A stretch of 39,558 nt of DNA from the NCBI GenBank assembly GCA_004357655.1, contig SMVQ01000087.1, positions 1 to 39,558 of the forward strand, given 5' to 3'. The notes under the pieces are model-generated. The model made no database searches. It worked only from the letters and a program-made list of their open reading frames with translations, and was not told the origin of the DNA. The translations under genes were made by a program, and so were the position numbers. The DNA comes from Planctomycetota bacterium. GTDB lineage: Bacteria > Planctomycetota > UBA1135 > GCA-002686595. This document shows, piece by piece, positions 8,592 to 16,171 of the stretch (within the stretch, counting starts at the first letter, position 1; the number at the start of each line of letters is the position of its first letter).

Positions 8592-9701
8592 TCAAGGAAA
8601 AATACAGATCCCGATCCCGTCGGAGAGGTTCGAGCCGGTCCCGACGCCGGGGTCGCGGTTCCAACGCTGGAAGTAGTGCGTCGTGCCCGCGATCACGTTG
8701 ATAGGGCCGGAGCCCAGGAGCGCCTGCGCGCCATTCAGGAAATCGACGGCGATCGTGGCGACGCCCGCCGCGCTGGCGGTCGTGATCGGGAGCAGGCGTT
8801 GGAGGGCACTGGGATCGATGCAGAGGAAGCCGTTCTGGAACGGAATCTGGGCCGGCGCCGCGCCGCCGATGAACTGACCGGGCTGCGGCGGCAGGTTGTT
8901 CGCCGAGATGGTGAGGTTGTTCGCCAGGATCGAGACCGACAGCTGGTTCGCGGACATCATCGAGGGGAGGCCCGTCGAGAACGGCGTGTTGAGGCAATAG
9001 TTGCCGGGGAACGCGCCGTCGCCGCAGCCGCCGCCGCAGGCGACATTCATGCTACCGGGCGTCCGCGGCTGACTCTGGTTGGCGACGTCGTCGAAGTCCA
9101 GGAAAGCCGTGCCGCACCACGCGCCGGGGTAGTCCGCGTCCCGGAAGATCCCCGCGGGTAGGAACGGGCCGTCAGGACCGACGATCGCCGCACCGTCGTA
9201 GATGTGGTCGGTCGCGTCTCCGTCGATCATCGCGATGATGTCGATGATCGTCGCCACGCCGACGATAGAGGTCACGAGGTCCCCGTCGGGATCGACGTCA
9301 GTGCCGAGGAGCGACATGAGCACTGCAGGCTGGCTGGTGGTCACGAGGTAGAAAGTCTCGGTGCCGTTCTCGATGGTGTTGTCGAGCCCGAGGTCGAAGT
9401 CGAGGGTCGGGACCGCGGTGTCGCCGAGGACGAAGTAACCATCCGCGGGCATCGTGAATCCGGAGAGGTCCCAGGCCCGATCCAGGCAACCGAGACAGCT
9501 GCTGTTGAGGTCGCCCTCCACGATCAGGACGAAGTGAGAGTCGAGGCTCGCGCCGGGGGTCCCGATGATCTCGATGTGCTCCTGGTCGTCCGTGCCGGAG
9601 TGGGAGGCATAGATCTCGTTCAGGTGGAATCCCTGGCCCAGGCTGGTCCCTGCGAGGAGGGCTACGGCCGCGCCGGCCGTCAGTTTCTCAATGGTGCACA
9701 T
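8592..9701 (-). CDS. Secreted lamin-tail-like protein with a planctomycete-type C-terminal module
   Basis: 369 residues with a signal peptide at about 1-22 (MCTIEKLTAGAAVALLAGTS). FHLNEIYASHSGTDDQEHIE followed by GYFVLGD fits the start of a lamin-tail (LTD-like) beta-sandwich: 'x-NEIxxx...D-x-E-x-IE'. Asp-rich loops (DVDPDGDLVTS) could bind calcium. A Cys/Gly linker ACGGGCGDGAFPGNYC leads to a C-terminal beta module ending FQRWNRDPGVGTGSNLSDGI, a pattern I associate with secreted proteins of some Planctomycetota. Part of it aligns by eye with the C-terminus of the metalloprotease at 1-1200. ATG 9701 has AAGGA five bases upstream. Likely extracellular or surface protein; function unknown. Confidence 0.75.
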   Translation of the reverse strand: MCTIEKLTAGAAVALLAGTSLGQGFHLNEIYASHSGTDDQEHIEIIGTPGASLDSHFVLIVEGDLNSSCLGCLDRAWDLSGFTMPADGYFVLGDTAVPTLDFDLGLDNTIENGTETFYLVTTSQPAVLMSLLGTDVDPDGDLVTSIVGVATIIDIIAMIDGDATDHIYDGAAIVGPDGPFLPAGIFRDADYPGAWCGTAFLDFDDVANQSQPRTPGSMNVACGGGCGDGAFPGNYCLNTPFSTGLPSMMSANQLSVSILANNLTISANNLPPQPGQFIGGAAPAQIPFQNGFLCIDPSALQRLLPITTASAAGVATIAVDFLNGAQALLGSGPINVIAGTTHYFQRWNRDPGVGTGSNLSDGIGICIFP

Positions 9702-9800
9702 GATGTCCTTCTGTCGATACGAGAGTGTCAGTCGATTGGAGGGGGTTCGTGTGGGAGCGATTCTACCCGACGGCGGGGAGGGGCTGGGCGCGGAAGCGAG

Positions 9801-10262
9801 CTACGCGCCCGAGCCCGCCTCGAGGAGCACGCCCTCGACGAAGATGCGATGCCGTTCGATCCGGAAGTCGGCCCGCAGGGCGCCGCGCACCACGCCGTCC
9901 ACGCCCACGAGGAACGTGGCGCGCCGGACGCCGGCACCGAAGGGACCGTCGACGCCCCACGCGCGGATCGTGCGCTTGTCCTCGTCGGCGAGGAGCGGGA
10001 AGGGCAGCTCGTGCGCCGCGCGGAATCGGGCGTGGGATTCCGCGCCCTGTGGGCTGATGCCGACGAGCCCGAGGCCGGCGGCGAGGATCCGGGCGTGCTC
10101 GTCACGGAGCATGCGCGCCTGCTTCGTTCAGCCCGGCGTGAAGTCGGCGGGGTAGAAGTAGACGAGCAGCGGCCCCTCCGCGAGCAGCTCGGCGAGTCGC
10201 ACGAGCCGCCCCTCCTGATCGGGCAGCTCGAAGGCGGGCGCCCTGTCTCCGCGCTTCAGCAT
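9801..10262 (-). CDS. Selenocysteine-containing peroxiredoxin (BCP/PrxQ-like)
   Basis: Thiol peroxidase family that reduces hydrogen peroxide and organic hydroperoxides. Read from ATG 10262 to TAG 9801-9803 the frame gives 153 residues with one internal TGA at 10128-10130. It falls exactly on the peroxidatic residue: YFYPADFTPG, TGA, TKQARMLRDE, where BCP/PrxQ proteins have TPGCT. I read it as Sec45. The TxxU context, downstream VGISPQ and conserved Arg in VRRATFLV are intact, and both halves are normal family sequence. A bacterial-SECIS-like hairpin follows (10093-10116). There is no other Cys at all; the PrxQ resolving-Cys position is Arg50, so this would be a one-Sec enzyme needing an external reductant. 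Ordinary gene callers would split or drop it. Divergent from the 10351-17164 gene run with an 88-bp spacer. Confidence 0.88.
10093..10116 (-). promoter_or_regulatory. Candidate bacterial SECIS element
   Basis: In the mRNA, starting 12 nt after the UGA, GCG pairs with CGC, then a CA bulge, then UGCUC pairs with GAGCA, closing the six-base loop CGUGAC. The loop begins 22 nt after the UGA and has G at its second position. As I recall, bacterial SECIS rules ask for a stem of at least about 4 bp and a loop of 3-14 nt with G in its first two bases, about 16-37 nt after UGA. All are met. SelB binding is inferred. Confidence 0.7.
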
Positions 10263-10350
10263 GCGAGGAGCTTGGCACGCGGACCTGCGGGCGGGAAGGT
10301 CGCTGGGCAGGAAACGGGCATGCCACCGCGCTATCATCCGACGCTTCCTG

Positions 10351-11901
10351 ATGAGCGAGCATCGACCGGATCGGATCGTGCGCGGCGTCGCCTGGGTGCT
10401 CGCCCTGGCGCCGTTCCTATGGCTCGTGCACCGGTTCGACTTCGTGTGCGACGACGCGTACATCAGCTTCCGGTACGCGCGCAACTTCGCCTCGGGGCTC
10501 GGGCTCGTCTTCAACCCCGGCGTCGAGCCGCCGGTCGAGGGCTACAGCGAGCTGCTCTGGGTGCTCGCGATGGCCGTGGTCGAGCGCCTCGGCCTCGATC
10601 CGGGCGTCTGGTCGCGCGTGCTCTCGGTCGCCGCGGGGGTGGCGGTGGTCGGCCTCACGCTAGGCCTCGTCGGGCGGCGGCTCGCGGCGAGGCCGGCGGC
10701 GTTCCTCGGCGCGGCCCTCTTCCTCGGCTGCCTGCCGCCGCTCGCGGTCTGGTCGACGGGCGGGATGGGGACGATGCCGTTCACGCTCGCGGTCCTCGGC
10801 TGTTTCGCCGCGCTGTTCTGGCGCGAGGGCGCGCCGCGCCCCGTGGCCGCCGGGCTCGCGGCGGCGCTCGCCGTGCTCCTGCGCGCGGACGGGATGGGCT
10901 GGATCGCCGTGCTCCTCGGCGGCACCCTCGCGGCCGGTCTCGCGGGCAAGCAGCGCGCGCTCGTGCGCGCGGCCGTGCTCGCCGCCCTGCCGGCGCTCGC
11001 CGTGTTCCTCGCGAGCCTCGTCTGGCGCCGCCTCACCTACGGGGACTGGTGGCCGAACACGGCGCGCGTCAAGGTCGGGCTCTCGCCGCTGGCGTTCGAG
11101 CGTGGCGCCAACTACCTCGTGCACTTCCTGCTCACGTTCCCGGCGCTCGTCCTCGTCGCGCTCCTCGCGCTCCCGGCCTTCCGGCGCTTCCGCGACGCAG
11201 CGTCCTTCGTCGCCCTCCTGCTCATACTCGTGACGGCGGCCTACGCCGTGGTCGTGGGCGGCGACTTCATGTGCTTCGGGCGGTTCCTCGTGCCCGCGCT
11301 ACCCTTCGCGGTGTGGTTTCTCGCCGGCGGGCTCGCCGCGCTCGAGGGCCGGGCGGGGCGGGTCGTCACGGGCATCGTGGCGGCCGCGCTCGCCGCGCTC
11401 TCCCTGCTGCCCGCCTTCGACGTCCACGCCGTGCCCGAGTCGGTGCGCGGGCGGTTCCGGTTCCGGTGGAACCTGCCGACGTTTCTCTCCGAGTACGACC
11501 AATGGCACAACATGCGCGCTCAGGGGCTCGTGTGGGCCGAGCTGGGCAAGGCGCTCGCGGCGCACACATCCCCCGGGGATTCGCTCGTGTACGGTGCGAT
11601 CGGCGGGATCGGCTACTACTCCAACTTGTTCATGTACGACAGGAACGGCCTGGTGACGCGCGAGGTGTCGGAGCGCGATCCGCTCGCCAAGCCGACCTCG
11701 CCCGGGCACGACAAGGCCGTGCCCAAGGCGTTCTTCAAGAAGGACCGGCCCACGTACCTCGACGCGTTTCTCTGGCCCGCGGACGAGCCGCTGCCGGCGG
11801 GCCTCGAGGCGGAAGAACTCATCGCGATCCCGCTCGACGCCGAAGCGCTGGGAATCCGCGCGGGTTGGACGCTCTGGCTGGAACCGTACGACGGGCATTG
11901 A
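10351..11901 (+). CDS. Polytopic GT-C glycosyltransferase-like membrane protein
   Basis: 516 residues with about 9-11 hydrophobic segments between residues 12 and 370, then a soluble C-terminal domain. The first large extracytoplasmic loop carries CDDAYISFRYARNFASGLG (DD at 34-35), followed by NPG and VEGYSELLW. This is the acidic loop-1 motif of GT-C enzymes that use polyprenyl-phosphate sugars (GT39/ArnT-like and mycobacterial arabinofuranosyltransferase-like proteins). The expected role is sugar transfer on the outer face of the inner membrane; donor and acceptor are unknown. ATG 10351 is preferred, because the ATG at 10261 would overlap the divergent peroxiredoxin start. It begins the plus-strand run, six bases before the transporter ATPase, so cotranscription is likely, but a link to selenium is not evident from the protein. 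Confidence 0.75.
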   Translation: MSEHRPDRIVRGVAWVLALAPFLWLVHRFDFVCDDAYISFRYARNFASGLGLVFNPGVEPPVEGYSELLWVLAMAVVERLGLDPGVWSRVLSVAAGVAVVGLTLGLVGRRLAARPAAFLGAALFLGCLPPLAVWSTGGMGTMPFTLAVLGCFAALFWREGAPRPVAAGLAAALAVLLRADGMGWIAVLLGGTLAAGLAGKQRALVRAAVLAALPALAVFLASLVWRRLTYGDWWPNTARVKVGLSPLAFERGANYLVHFLLTFPALVLVALLALPAFRRFRDAASFVALLLILVTAAYAVVVGGDFMCFGRFLVPALPFAVWFLAGGLAALEGRAGRVVTGIVAAALAALSLLPAFDVHAVPESVRGRFRFRWNLPTFLSEYDQWHNMRAQGLVWAELGKALAAHTSPGDSLVYGAIGGIGYYSNLFMYDRNGLVTREVSERDPLAKPTSPGHDKAVPKAFFKKDRPTYLDAFLWPADEPLPAGLEAEELIAIPLDAEALGIRAGWTLWLEPYDGH

Positions 11902-11907
11902 CGCGAC

Positions 11908-12648
11908 ATGCTCGAGCTCATTCAGGTATCGAAGCGCTTCGGAGCGACGACGGCGCTCGAGCCGACGAGCCTCACGTTCGAGCGTGACGCGACGACGGTC
12001 CTCATCGGCCCGTCGGGATGCGGCAAGTCGACCCTCCTCCGGATCGCCATCGGGCTCGTCGAACCGGACGCGGGCGCCGTGCGCCTGGACGGGACGCGGC
12101 TCGAGCCGTCGACGGCGCGCGCCCTCCGGCGGCGGATGGGCTACGTGATCCAGGAGGGCGGGCTCTTCCCGCACCTCACTGCGCGGGACAACGTGACGCT
12201 CATGGCCCGCCACATCGGCCGGTCCGCGCGCGATGTGGGGACTCGGCTCGAGGAGCTCTGTGCACTCACGCGCTTCCCCGCGGACGGTCTCGAGCGGTTC
12301 CCCGCGGAACTGTCCGGCGGTCAGCGCCAGCGCGTCGGATTGATGCGCGCGCTCATGCTCGACCCGGACGTGCTGCTCCTGGACGAGCCGCTGGGCGCCC
12401 TCGACCCGATGATCCGCGCCGAGCTGCAGGACGACCTCAGGGATGTGTTTCGGGAGCGCGGGAAGACCGTGGTCCTCGTGACCCACGACATGGGGGAGGC
12501 GGCCTTCCTCGGGGATCGCGTGGTGCTCTTCCGCGCGGGCCGCATCGTGCAGTCGGGCACCGCGCGGGAGCTCCTGCACAGCCCGGCCGAGCCGTTCGTG
12601 GCCGAGTTCGTCCGGGCGCAGCGCAGCATCCTGGAGGACTACCGGTGA
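11908..12648 (+). CDS. Betaine/ergothioneine-type ABC transporter ATPase (OpuCA/EgtUA-like)
   Basis: 246 residues with a complete ABC ATPase: Walker A GPSGCGKST (34-42), signature LSGGQ (135-139), Walker B VLLLDE (155-160), and the H-loop in VLVTHDMGEA. The sequence VIQEGGLFPHLTARDNV is typical of the quaternary-amine uptake subfamily (OpuCA, ProV, EgtUA). It lacks the C-terminal CBS domains of osmoregulated OpuCA/ProV, so no osmotic gating is expected. Its stop overlaps the GTG of the next gene by 4 bp, so it should power the fused binding-protein/permease encoded there. Substrate is discussed with that gene. Confidence 0.88.
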   Translation: MLELIQVSKRFGATTALEPTSLTFERDATTVLIGPSGCGKSTLLRIAIGLVEPDAGAVRLDGTRLEPSTARALRRRMGYVIQEGGLFPHLTARDNVTLMARHIGRSARDVGTRLEELCALTRFPADGLERFPAELSGGQRQRVGLMRALMLDPDVLLLDEPLGALDPMIRAELQDDLRDVFRERGKTVVLVTHDMGEAAFLGDRVVLFRAGRIVQSGTARELLHSPAEPFVAEFVRAQRSILEDYR

Positions 12649-14126
12649 TCGCGCCGATCCTCCTGCTCTGCGCGGTGCCGTGGAGCCAGGGTCCGATCCA
12701 GGTGGGCTCGAAGGGTTTCACGGAGTCCGTGATCCTCGGCGAGGTCGTCGCGCAGTTGCTCACCGTCGAAGGCATGCCGGCGGAGCACCGCGCCCAGCTG
12801 GGCGGGACGCGGATCCTCTGGGACGGGCTGGTCGCGGGCGAGCTCGACGTCTACGTCGAGTACACCGGCACCCTGCGCGAGGAGATCTTCGCGGGCCGCC
12901 CCGTCGCGTCCGACGCGGCGTTGGCAGCCGCGCTTCGGGACGCGGGCGTCCGCGCGTCGCGGCCGCTCGGTTTCGACAACACCTACGCGCTCGGCATGCT
13001 CGCGAGCTTCGCCGCGGAGCGGGGCATCACGCGGATCTCGGACCTTGTGGGAAACAGGGACCTCGCATTCGGATTCTCGAACGAGTTCATGGAACGGGAC
13101 GACGGCTGGCCGAGCCTCTCCGCGCGCTACGGCCTCCCGCACACGAACGTGACCGGGCTGGATCACGACCTCGCCTACCGCGGGCTCGCCGCCGGAGACC
13201 TGCACGTCATCGACCTCTACGCGACCGACGCGAAGATCCGCACGCTCGCGCTGCGCGTCCTCACCGACGACCTGGAGCACTTCCCGCCGTACGCCGCGCT
13301 CGTCCTGTGGCGGGCCGACCTCGAGCAGCGGACACCGGGGATCGAGGCGGTCCTGGCGCGCCTCGAGGGCCGCATCGATGAGCCGCGCATGAGCGCCATG
13401 AACGCGCGCGTCGAGGCGGACGGCGAGTCGGAGGCGGCGGTCGCCGCGGCCTTCCTGCGGGCGGAGCTCGGGCTCCGTACGCGCGTCCGGGAGGAGCGCC
13501 GCGCGGCACGTCTGCTGCGGCTCACCGGGGAGCACCTCTTCCTGGTGGGCGTGTCCCTCGCCGCGGCGATCCTCGTCGGCATCCCGCTCGGCGTGCTGGC
13601 GGCGCTGCGCCGCAGGCTGGGACGCGGCGTGCTGGGCGTCGTCGGCGTCGTGCAGACGATCCCGGCCCTCGTGCTCTTCGTCGTGTTCATCCCGTACCTC
13701 GGGATCGGCAGGGCGTCGACGATCGCGGCGCTGTTCCTGTACACCCTGCTGCCGATCGTGCGCGGCACGTACGCCGGTCTCGCGGGCGTCCCGCGCGAGC
13801 TCGTCGAGTCGGCGATCGCGCTCGGGCTGTCGCGCAGCGCCCGGCTGCGGCTCGTCGAGCTGCCCATGGCGATGCGGTCGATCCTCGCCGGTATCCAGAC
13901 GGCGGCCGTGATCGATGTCGGACTCGCGACGCTGGGCGCGATCATCGGGGCCGGCGGCTACGGTCAGCCCATCCTCACGGGCATCCGGCTCAACGATCCG
14001 GCCCTGCTCCTGGAAGGGGCCGTGCCCGCCGCCGTGCTGGCGTTGCTCGTGCAGGCGCTCTTCGAATGGATCGAACGTCGCGTCGTGCCGCGCGGGCTGA
14101 GGCTCGAGACCGAAGGGCTCGATTAG
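12645..14126 (+). CDS. Fused substrate-binding protein and permease, betaine/ergothioneine type
   Basis: 493 residues from GTG 12645. Residues 1-15 are a short signal sequence (MIAPILLLCAVPWSQG). An OpuAC/OsmX-type binding domain follows: GSKGFTESVILGEVV, ALGGT-like LGGTRILWDGL, then GELDVYVEYTGTLREEI, ending near 285. From about 295 there are five or six membrane helices with the permease EAA-like region (ELVESAIALGLSRSARLRLV and GLATLGAIIGAGGYGQPI). The family imports quaternary amines such as glycine betaine, choline, carnitine or ergothioneine. In the EgtU ergothioneine importer the permease comes first and the binding domain second, as I recall; here the order is reversed. It lies two bases before senB and shares a run with egtD, so a trimethylammonium-histidine betaine (ergothioneine, selenoneine, hercynine) is an attractive but unproven substrate. 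Confidence 0.88.
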   Translation: MIAPILLLCAVPWSQGPIQVGSKGFTESVILGEVVAQLLTVEGMPAEHRAQLGGTRILWDGLVAGELDVYVEYTGTLREEIFAGRPVASDAALAAALRDAGVRASRPLGFDNTYALGMLASFAAERGITRISDLVGNRDLAFGFSNEFMERDDGWPSLSARYGLPHTNVTGLDHDLAYRGLAAGDLHVIDLYATDAKIRTLALRVLTDDLEHFPPYAALVLWRADLEQRTPGIEAVLARLEGRIDEPRMSAMNARVEADGESEAAVAAAFLRAELGLRTRVREERRAARLLRLTGEHLFLVGVSLAAAILVGIPLGVLAALRRRLGRGVLGVVGVVQTIPALVLFVVFIPYLGIGRASTIAALFLYTLLPIVRGTYAGLAGVPRELVESAIALGLSRSARLRLVELPMAMRSILAGIQTAAVIDVGLATLGAIIGAGGYGQPILTGIRLNDPALLLEGAVPAAVLALLVQALFEWIERRVVPRGLRLETEGLD

Positions 14127-14128
14127 CC

Positions 14129-15082
14129 GTGCGGGTTCGAATCGTCACGCCTGCGCCGGAGGGCTCGACCGCGGGCAACCGGATCACCGCGGAGCGTTGG
14201 GCAGGGCACATCGCCGCGCTCGGACACAGCGTTACGATTGACACGGGGGTGGGCGCCGAGGCCGACGTGCTCGTCGCCCTGCACGCGCGGCGCAGCCACA
14301 CCGCGATCCGGGCCTGGGCGGAATCGCGCGGCGGCGCGCCGCTCGTCGTCGTGCTGACGGGGACGGACCTGTACGGCGACATCCTCGCGGACGAGGACGC
14401 GCGGCGCTCGCTCGAGCTCGCGACGCGGCTCATCGTGCTGCAGCCCGAAGGGCTGGCCGCGCTGCCGGAGAGTGTGCGCGCCAAGACGCGCATCGTCGTG
14501 CAGTCGGCCGAGGCGCCGCCGCGCGTCGATGCTCCGGACGAGAGCGCGTTCGAGGTCACGGTCGTCGGGCACCTGCGCGCGGTCAAGGACCCGTTCCGGA
14601 CGGCGGAGGCGGCGCGACTCCTCCCGCGGACGTCGCGAATTCGCGTGCTGCACCTCGGTGCCGCACTCGACGCGGACCTCGCTGTGCGCGCGCGGCGCGA
14701 GGAGCACGAGAACCCGCGCTATCGCTGGCTCGGCAGCCGGACCCGGGACGACACCCTGCGGATCCTCGCGCGCTCGCGGCTCATGGTCTCGAGCTCGCGT
14801 GTCGAGGGCGGCTCGAACGCCGTCGTGGAGGCGCTCGCCTGCTCCGTCCCCGTGCTCGCGTCGCGCATCCCCGGCACGCTCGGCCAGCTCGGCGCGGCGC
14901 ATCCGGGCTACTTCGAGGTGGGGGACACGGCGGGGCTCGCGCTGCTCCTCGAGCGCGCGGAGTCCGAGCCTGTGTTCCTCGAAGACTTGCGCGCGAGCGG
15001 GGCGCGCGCCCGCGAGCGATTCTCGCCCGAACGCGAGTTGGAGGCCTGGCGCGCGCTCCTCGCGGAGCTCGCGGGCGCGTAG
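14129..15082 (+). CDS. senB: SenB-like selenosugar synthase (GT-B glycosyltransferase)
   Basis: 317 residues from GTG 14129, two bases after the transporter stop. In selenoneine biosynthesis SenB joins selenophosphate and a UDP-sugar to make a selenosugar, which SenA then couples to hercynine. The match rests on motifs I associate with the SenB family (TIGR04348 as I recall): GNRITAERWA (16-25), VLVALHARRS (47-56), LVVVLTGTDLY (72-82) followed by DARRSLELATRLIVLQPEGL, then VGHLRAVKDPFR, RYRWLGS and SRVEGGSNAVVEALACSVPVLASRI with the GT-B nucleotide-sugar Glu. The N-terminal half, not shared with ordinary GT4 enzymes, is the most specific part. No signal peptide. It is followed after 52 bp by a secreted-protein gene and then egtD. 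SenA and SenC are not in the window. Confidence 0.82.
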   Translation: MRVRIVTPAPEGSTAGNRITAERWAGHIAALGHSVTIDTGVGAEADVLVALHARRSHTAIRAWAESRGGAPLVVVLTGTDLYGDILADEDARRSLELATRLIVLQPEGLAALPESVRAKTRIVVQSAEAPPRVDAPDESAFEVTVVGHLRAVKDPFRTAEAARLLPRTSRIRVLHLGAALDADLAVRARREEHENPRYRWLGSRTRDDTLRILARSRLMVSSSRVEGGSNAVVEALACSVPVLASRIPGTLGQLGAAHPGYFEVGDTAGLALLLERAESEPVFLEDLRASGARARERFSPERELEAWRALLAELAGA

Positions 15083-15134
15083 GCCCGGCTGTGGTACGCT
15101 CCCGGCTCGATCCCTCCGACGAAGCGGGCCCGCC

Positions 15135-16136
15135 ATGATCCGAAACGCCACCCTCGCCGCGGCGACCATCCTCACGCTCTCGGCCGCCTACGCAGTCGGG
15201 CTGGAGGAGAAGCCGTTCCCGACGAGCTCGACGACGCTCAGGACGGACGGCGCGCTGTACTTCGTCCGCGGCCGCCAGGCGATCCCGCGCAACGCGAAAA
15301 TCGTCTCGCTGCGCAAGATGAAGGTCCACGGCCTGGGCGAGGAAGCCGTGCTCGAGGTCTCCGGCATTCTGGAGCTGAAGGCCGTGACGGGCGGGGAGGT
15401 GATCCTGGAGGACGTCTGGCTCGAGCTCACCCCGGAGTGCCGGTCGCTCTACTTGTCGCACGTCTCCTTCACGGGGAAGGGCGGCATCCGACCCTCGCCG
15501 AGAGGGCCGAGCAAGGCCAAGGTGTTCGTCGAATCGACGAAGTTCACGAACGGTGCCCAGCTGTTGATGGACTGCACGGGCGGGAGCATCTCGCTCAACG
15601 CGGTCCATGCGACCGAGCCGGTCGTGATCCGCGGAATCCCGCGCTCGGACAAGGCCGGGAGCACCCTCGAGCTCCAGATCCTGAGCTGCCAAGGCAAGGA
15701 ACGGAACGGACCGTACAAGGGGTTCACCGCCGGGCTCATCGTGGAGGGCGTGAAGGAGGTGCTCGTCCGCAACAACTACCTCGGCGGCAAGCTCAGCCGG
15801 TTCTTGAACAACGGCGCCGTGGATTTCGACGGGAACAACGCGCGGTCCGTGGACCTCGAGTTCATCATGGAGTACCCCAAGGATTTTAAGCGCGTCAAGG
15901 TTCACAACTGCGACTTCCGTTCCCAGCGCGTGAAGTTCTACGCTCCCGGGACGGGCAAGAAGGCTCAGCGCCTCGTCATCGACCACAGTTGGTTCGACAC
16001 CGGCACCGAGGCCGCGGTGATCAAGGCCGCGCAGATCATCGACAACGACGTCGACCCCTCGAACGGGGTGCTCGTCAAGTTCAAGAAGATCGTGCCGATC
16101 GCGATGGGGCTCGGCGGGCGGGCCGGGAGCAAGTAG
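15135..16136 (+). CDS. Secreted protein of unknown function, right-handed beta-helix-like
   Basis: 333 residues with a signal peptide at about 1-20 (MIRNATLAAATILTLSAAYA). The body shows irregular short strands with repeated Asn/Gly/Val turns (LEVSGILELKAVTGGEVILE, LIVEGVKEVLVRNNYLGGKL, RVKVHNCDFRSQRVKFYAPG), as in right-handed beta-helix proteins such as pectate lyase-like or NosD-like folds. I see no catalytic motif and only four Cys. It is inserted between senB (52-bp gap) and egtD (35-bp gap) on the same strand, so it is probably cotranscribed. Whether it has any part in selenometabolism is unknown. Confidence 0.7.
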   Translation: MIRNATLAAATILTLSAAYAVGLEEKPFPTSSTTLRTDGALYFVRGRQAIPRNAKIVSLRKMKVHGLGEEAVLEVSGILELKAVTGGEVILEDVWLELTPECRSLYLSHVSFTGKGGIRPSPRGPSKAKVFVESTKFTNGAQLLMDCTGGSISLNAVHATEPVVIRGIPRSDKAGSTLELQILSCQGKERNGPYKGFTAGLIVEGVKEVLVRNNYLGGKLSRFLNNGAVDFDGNNARSVDLEFIMEYPKDFKRVKVHNCDFRSQRVKFYAPGTGKKAQRLVIDHSWFDTGTEAAVIKAAQIIDNDVDPSNGVLVKFKKIVPIAMGLGGRAGSK

Positions 16137-16171
16137 CGAATAGTCTGGGTCGGGTGGCTGGACGACTCACC

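Noticed and set aside
9801-10514. The peroxiredoxin as two genes or a pseudogene broken by a nonsense mutation
   Set aside because: The stop falls precisely on the catalytic Cys codon, both sides are well conserved, and a SECIS-like hairpin follows at the expected distance.
10261-11901. GT-C gene starting at ATG 10261
   Set aside because: It would overlap the divergent peroxiredoxin start, and the added 30 residues lack similarity; ATG 10351 begins directly before the first membrane helix.
11908-12648. Osmotically gated OpuCA/ProV ATPase
   Set aside because: At 246 residues it has no CBS domains.
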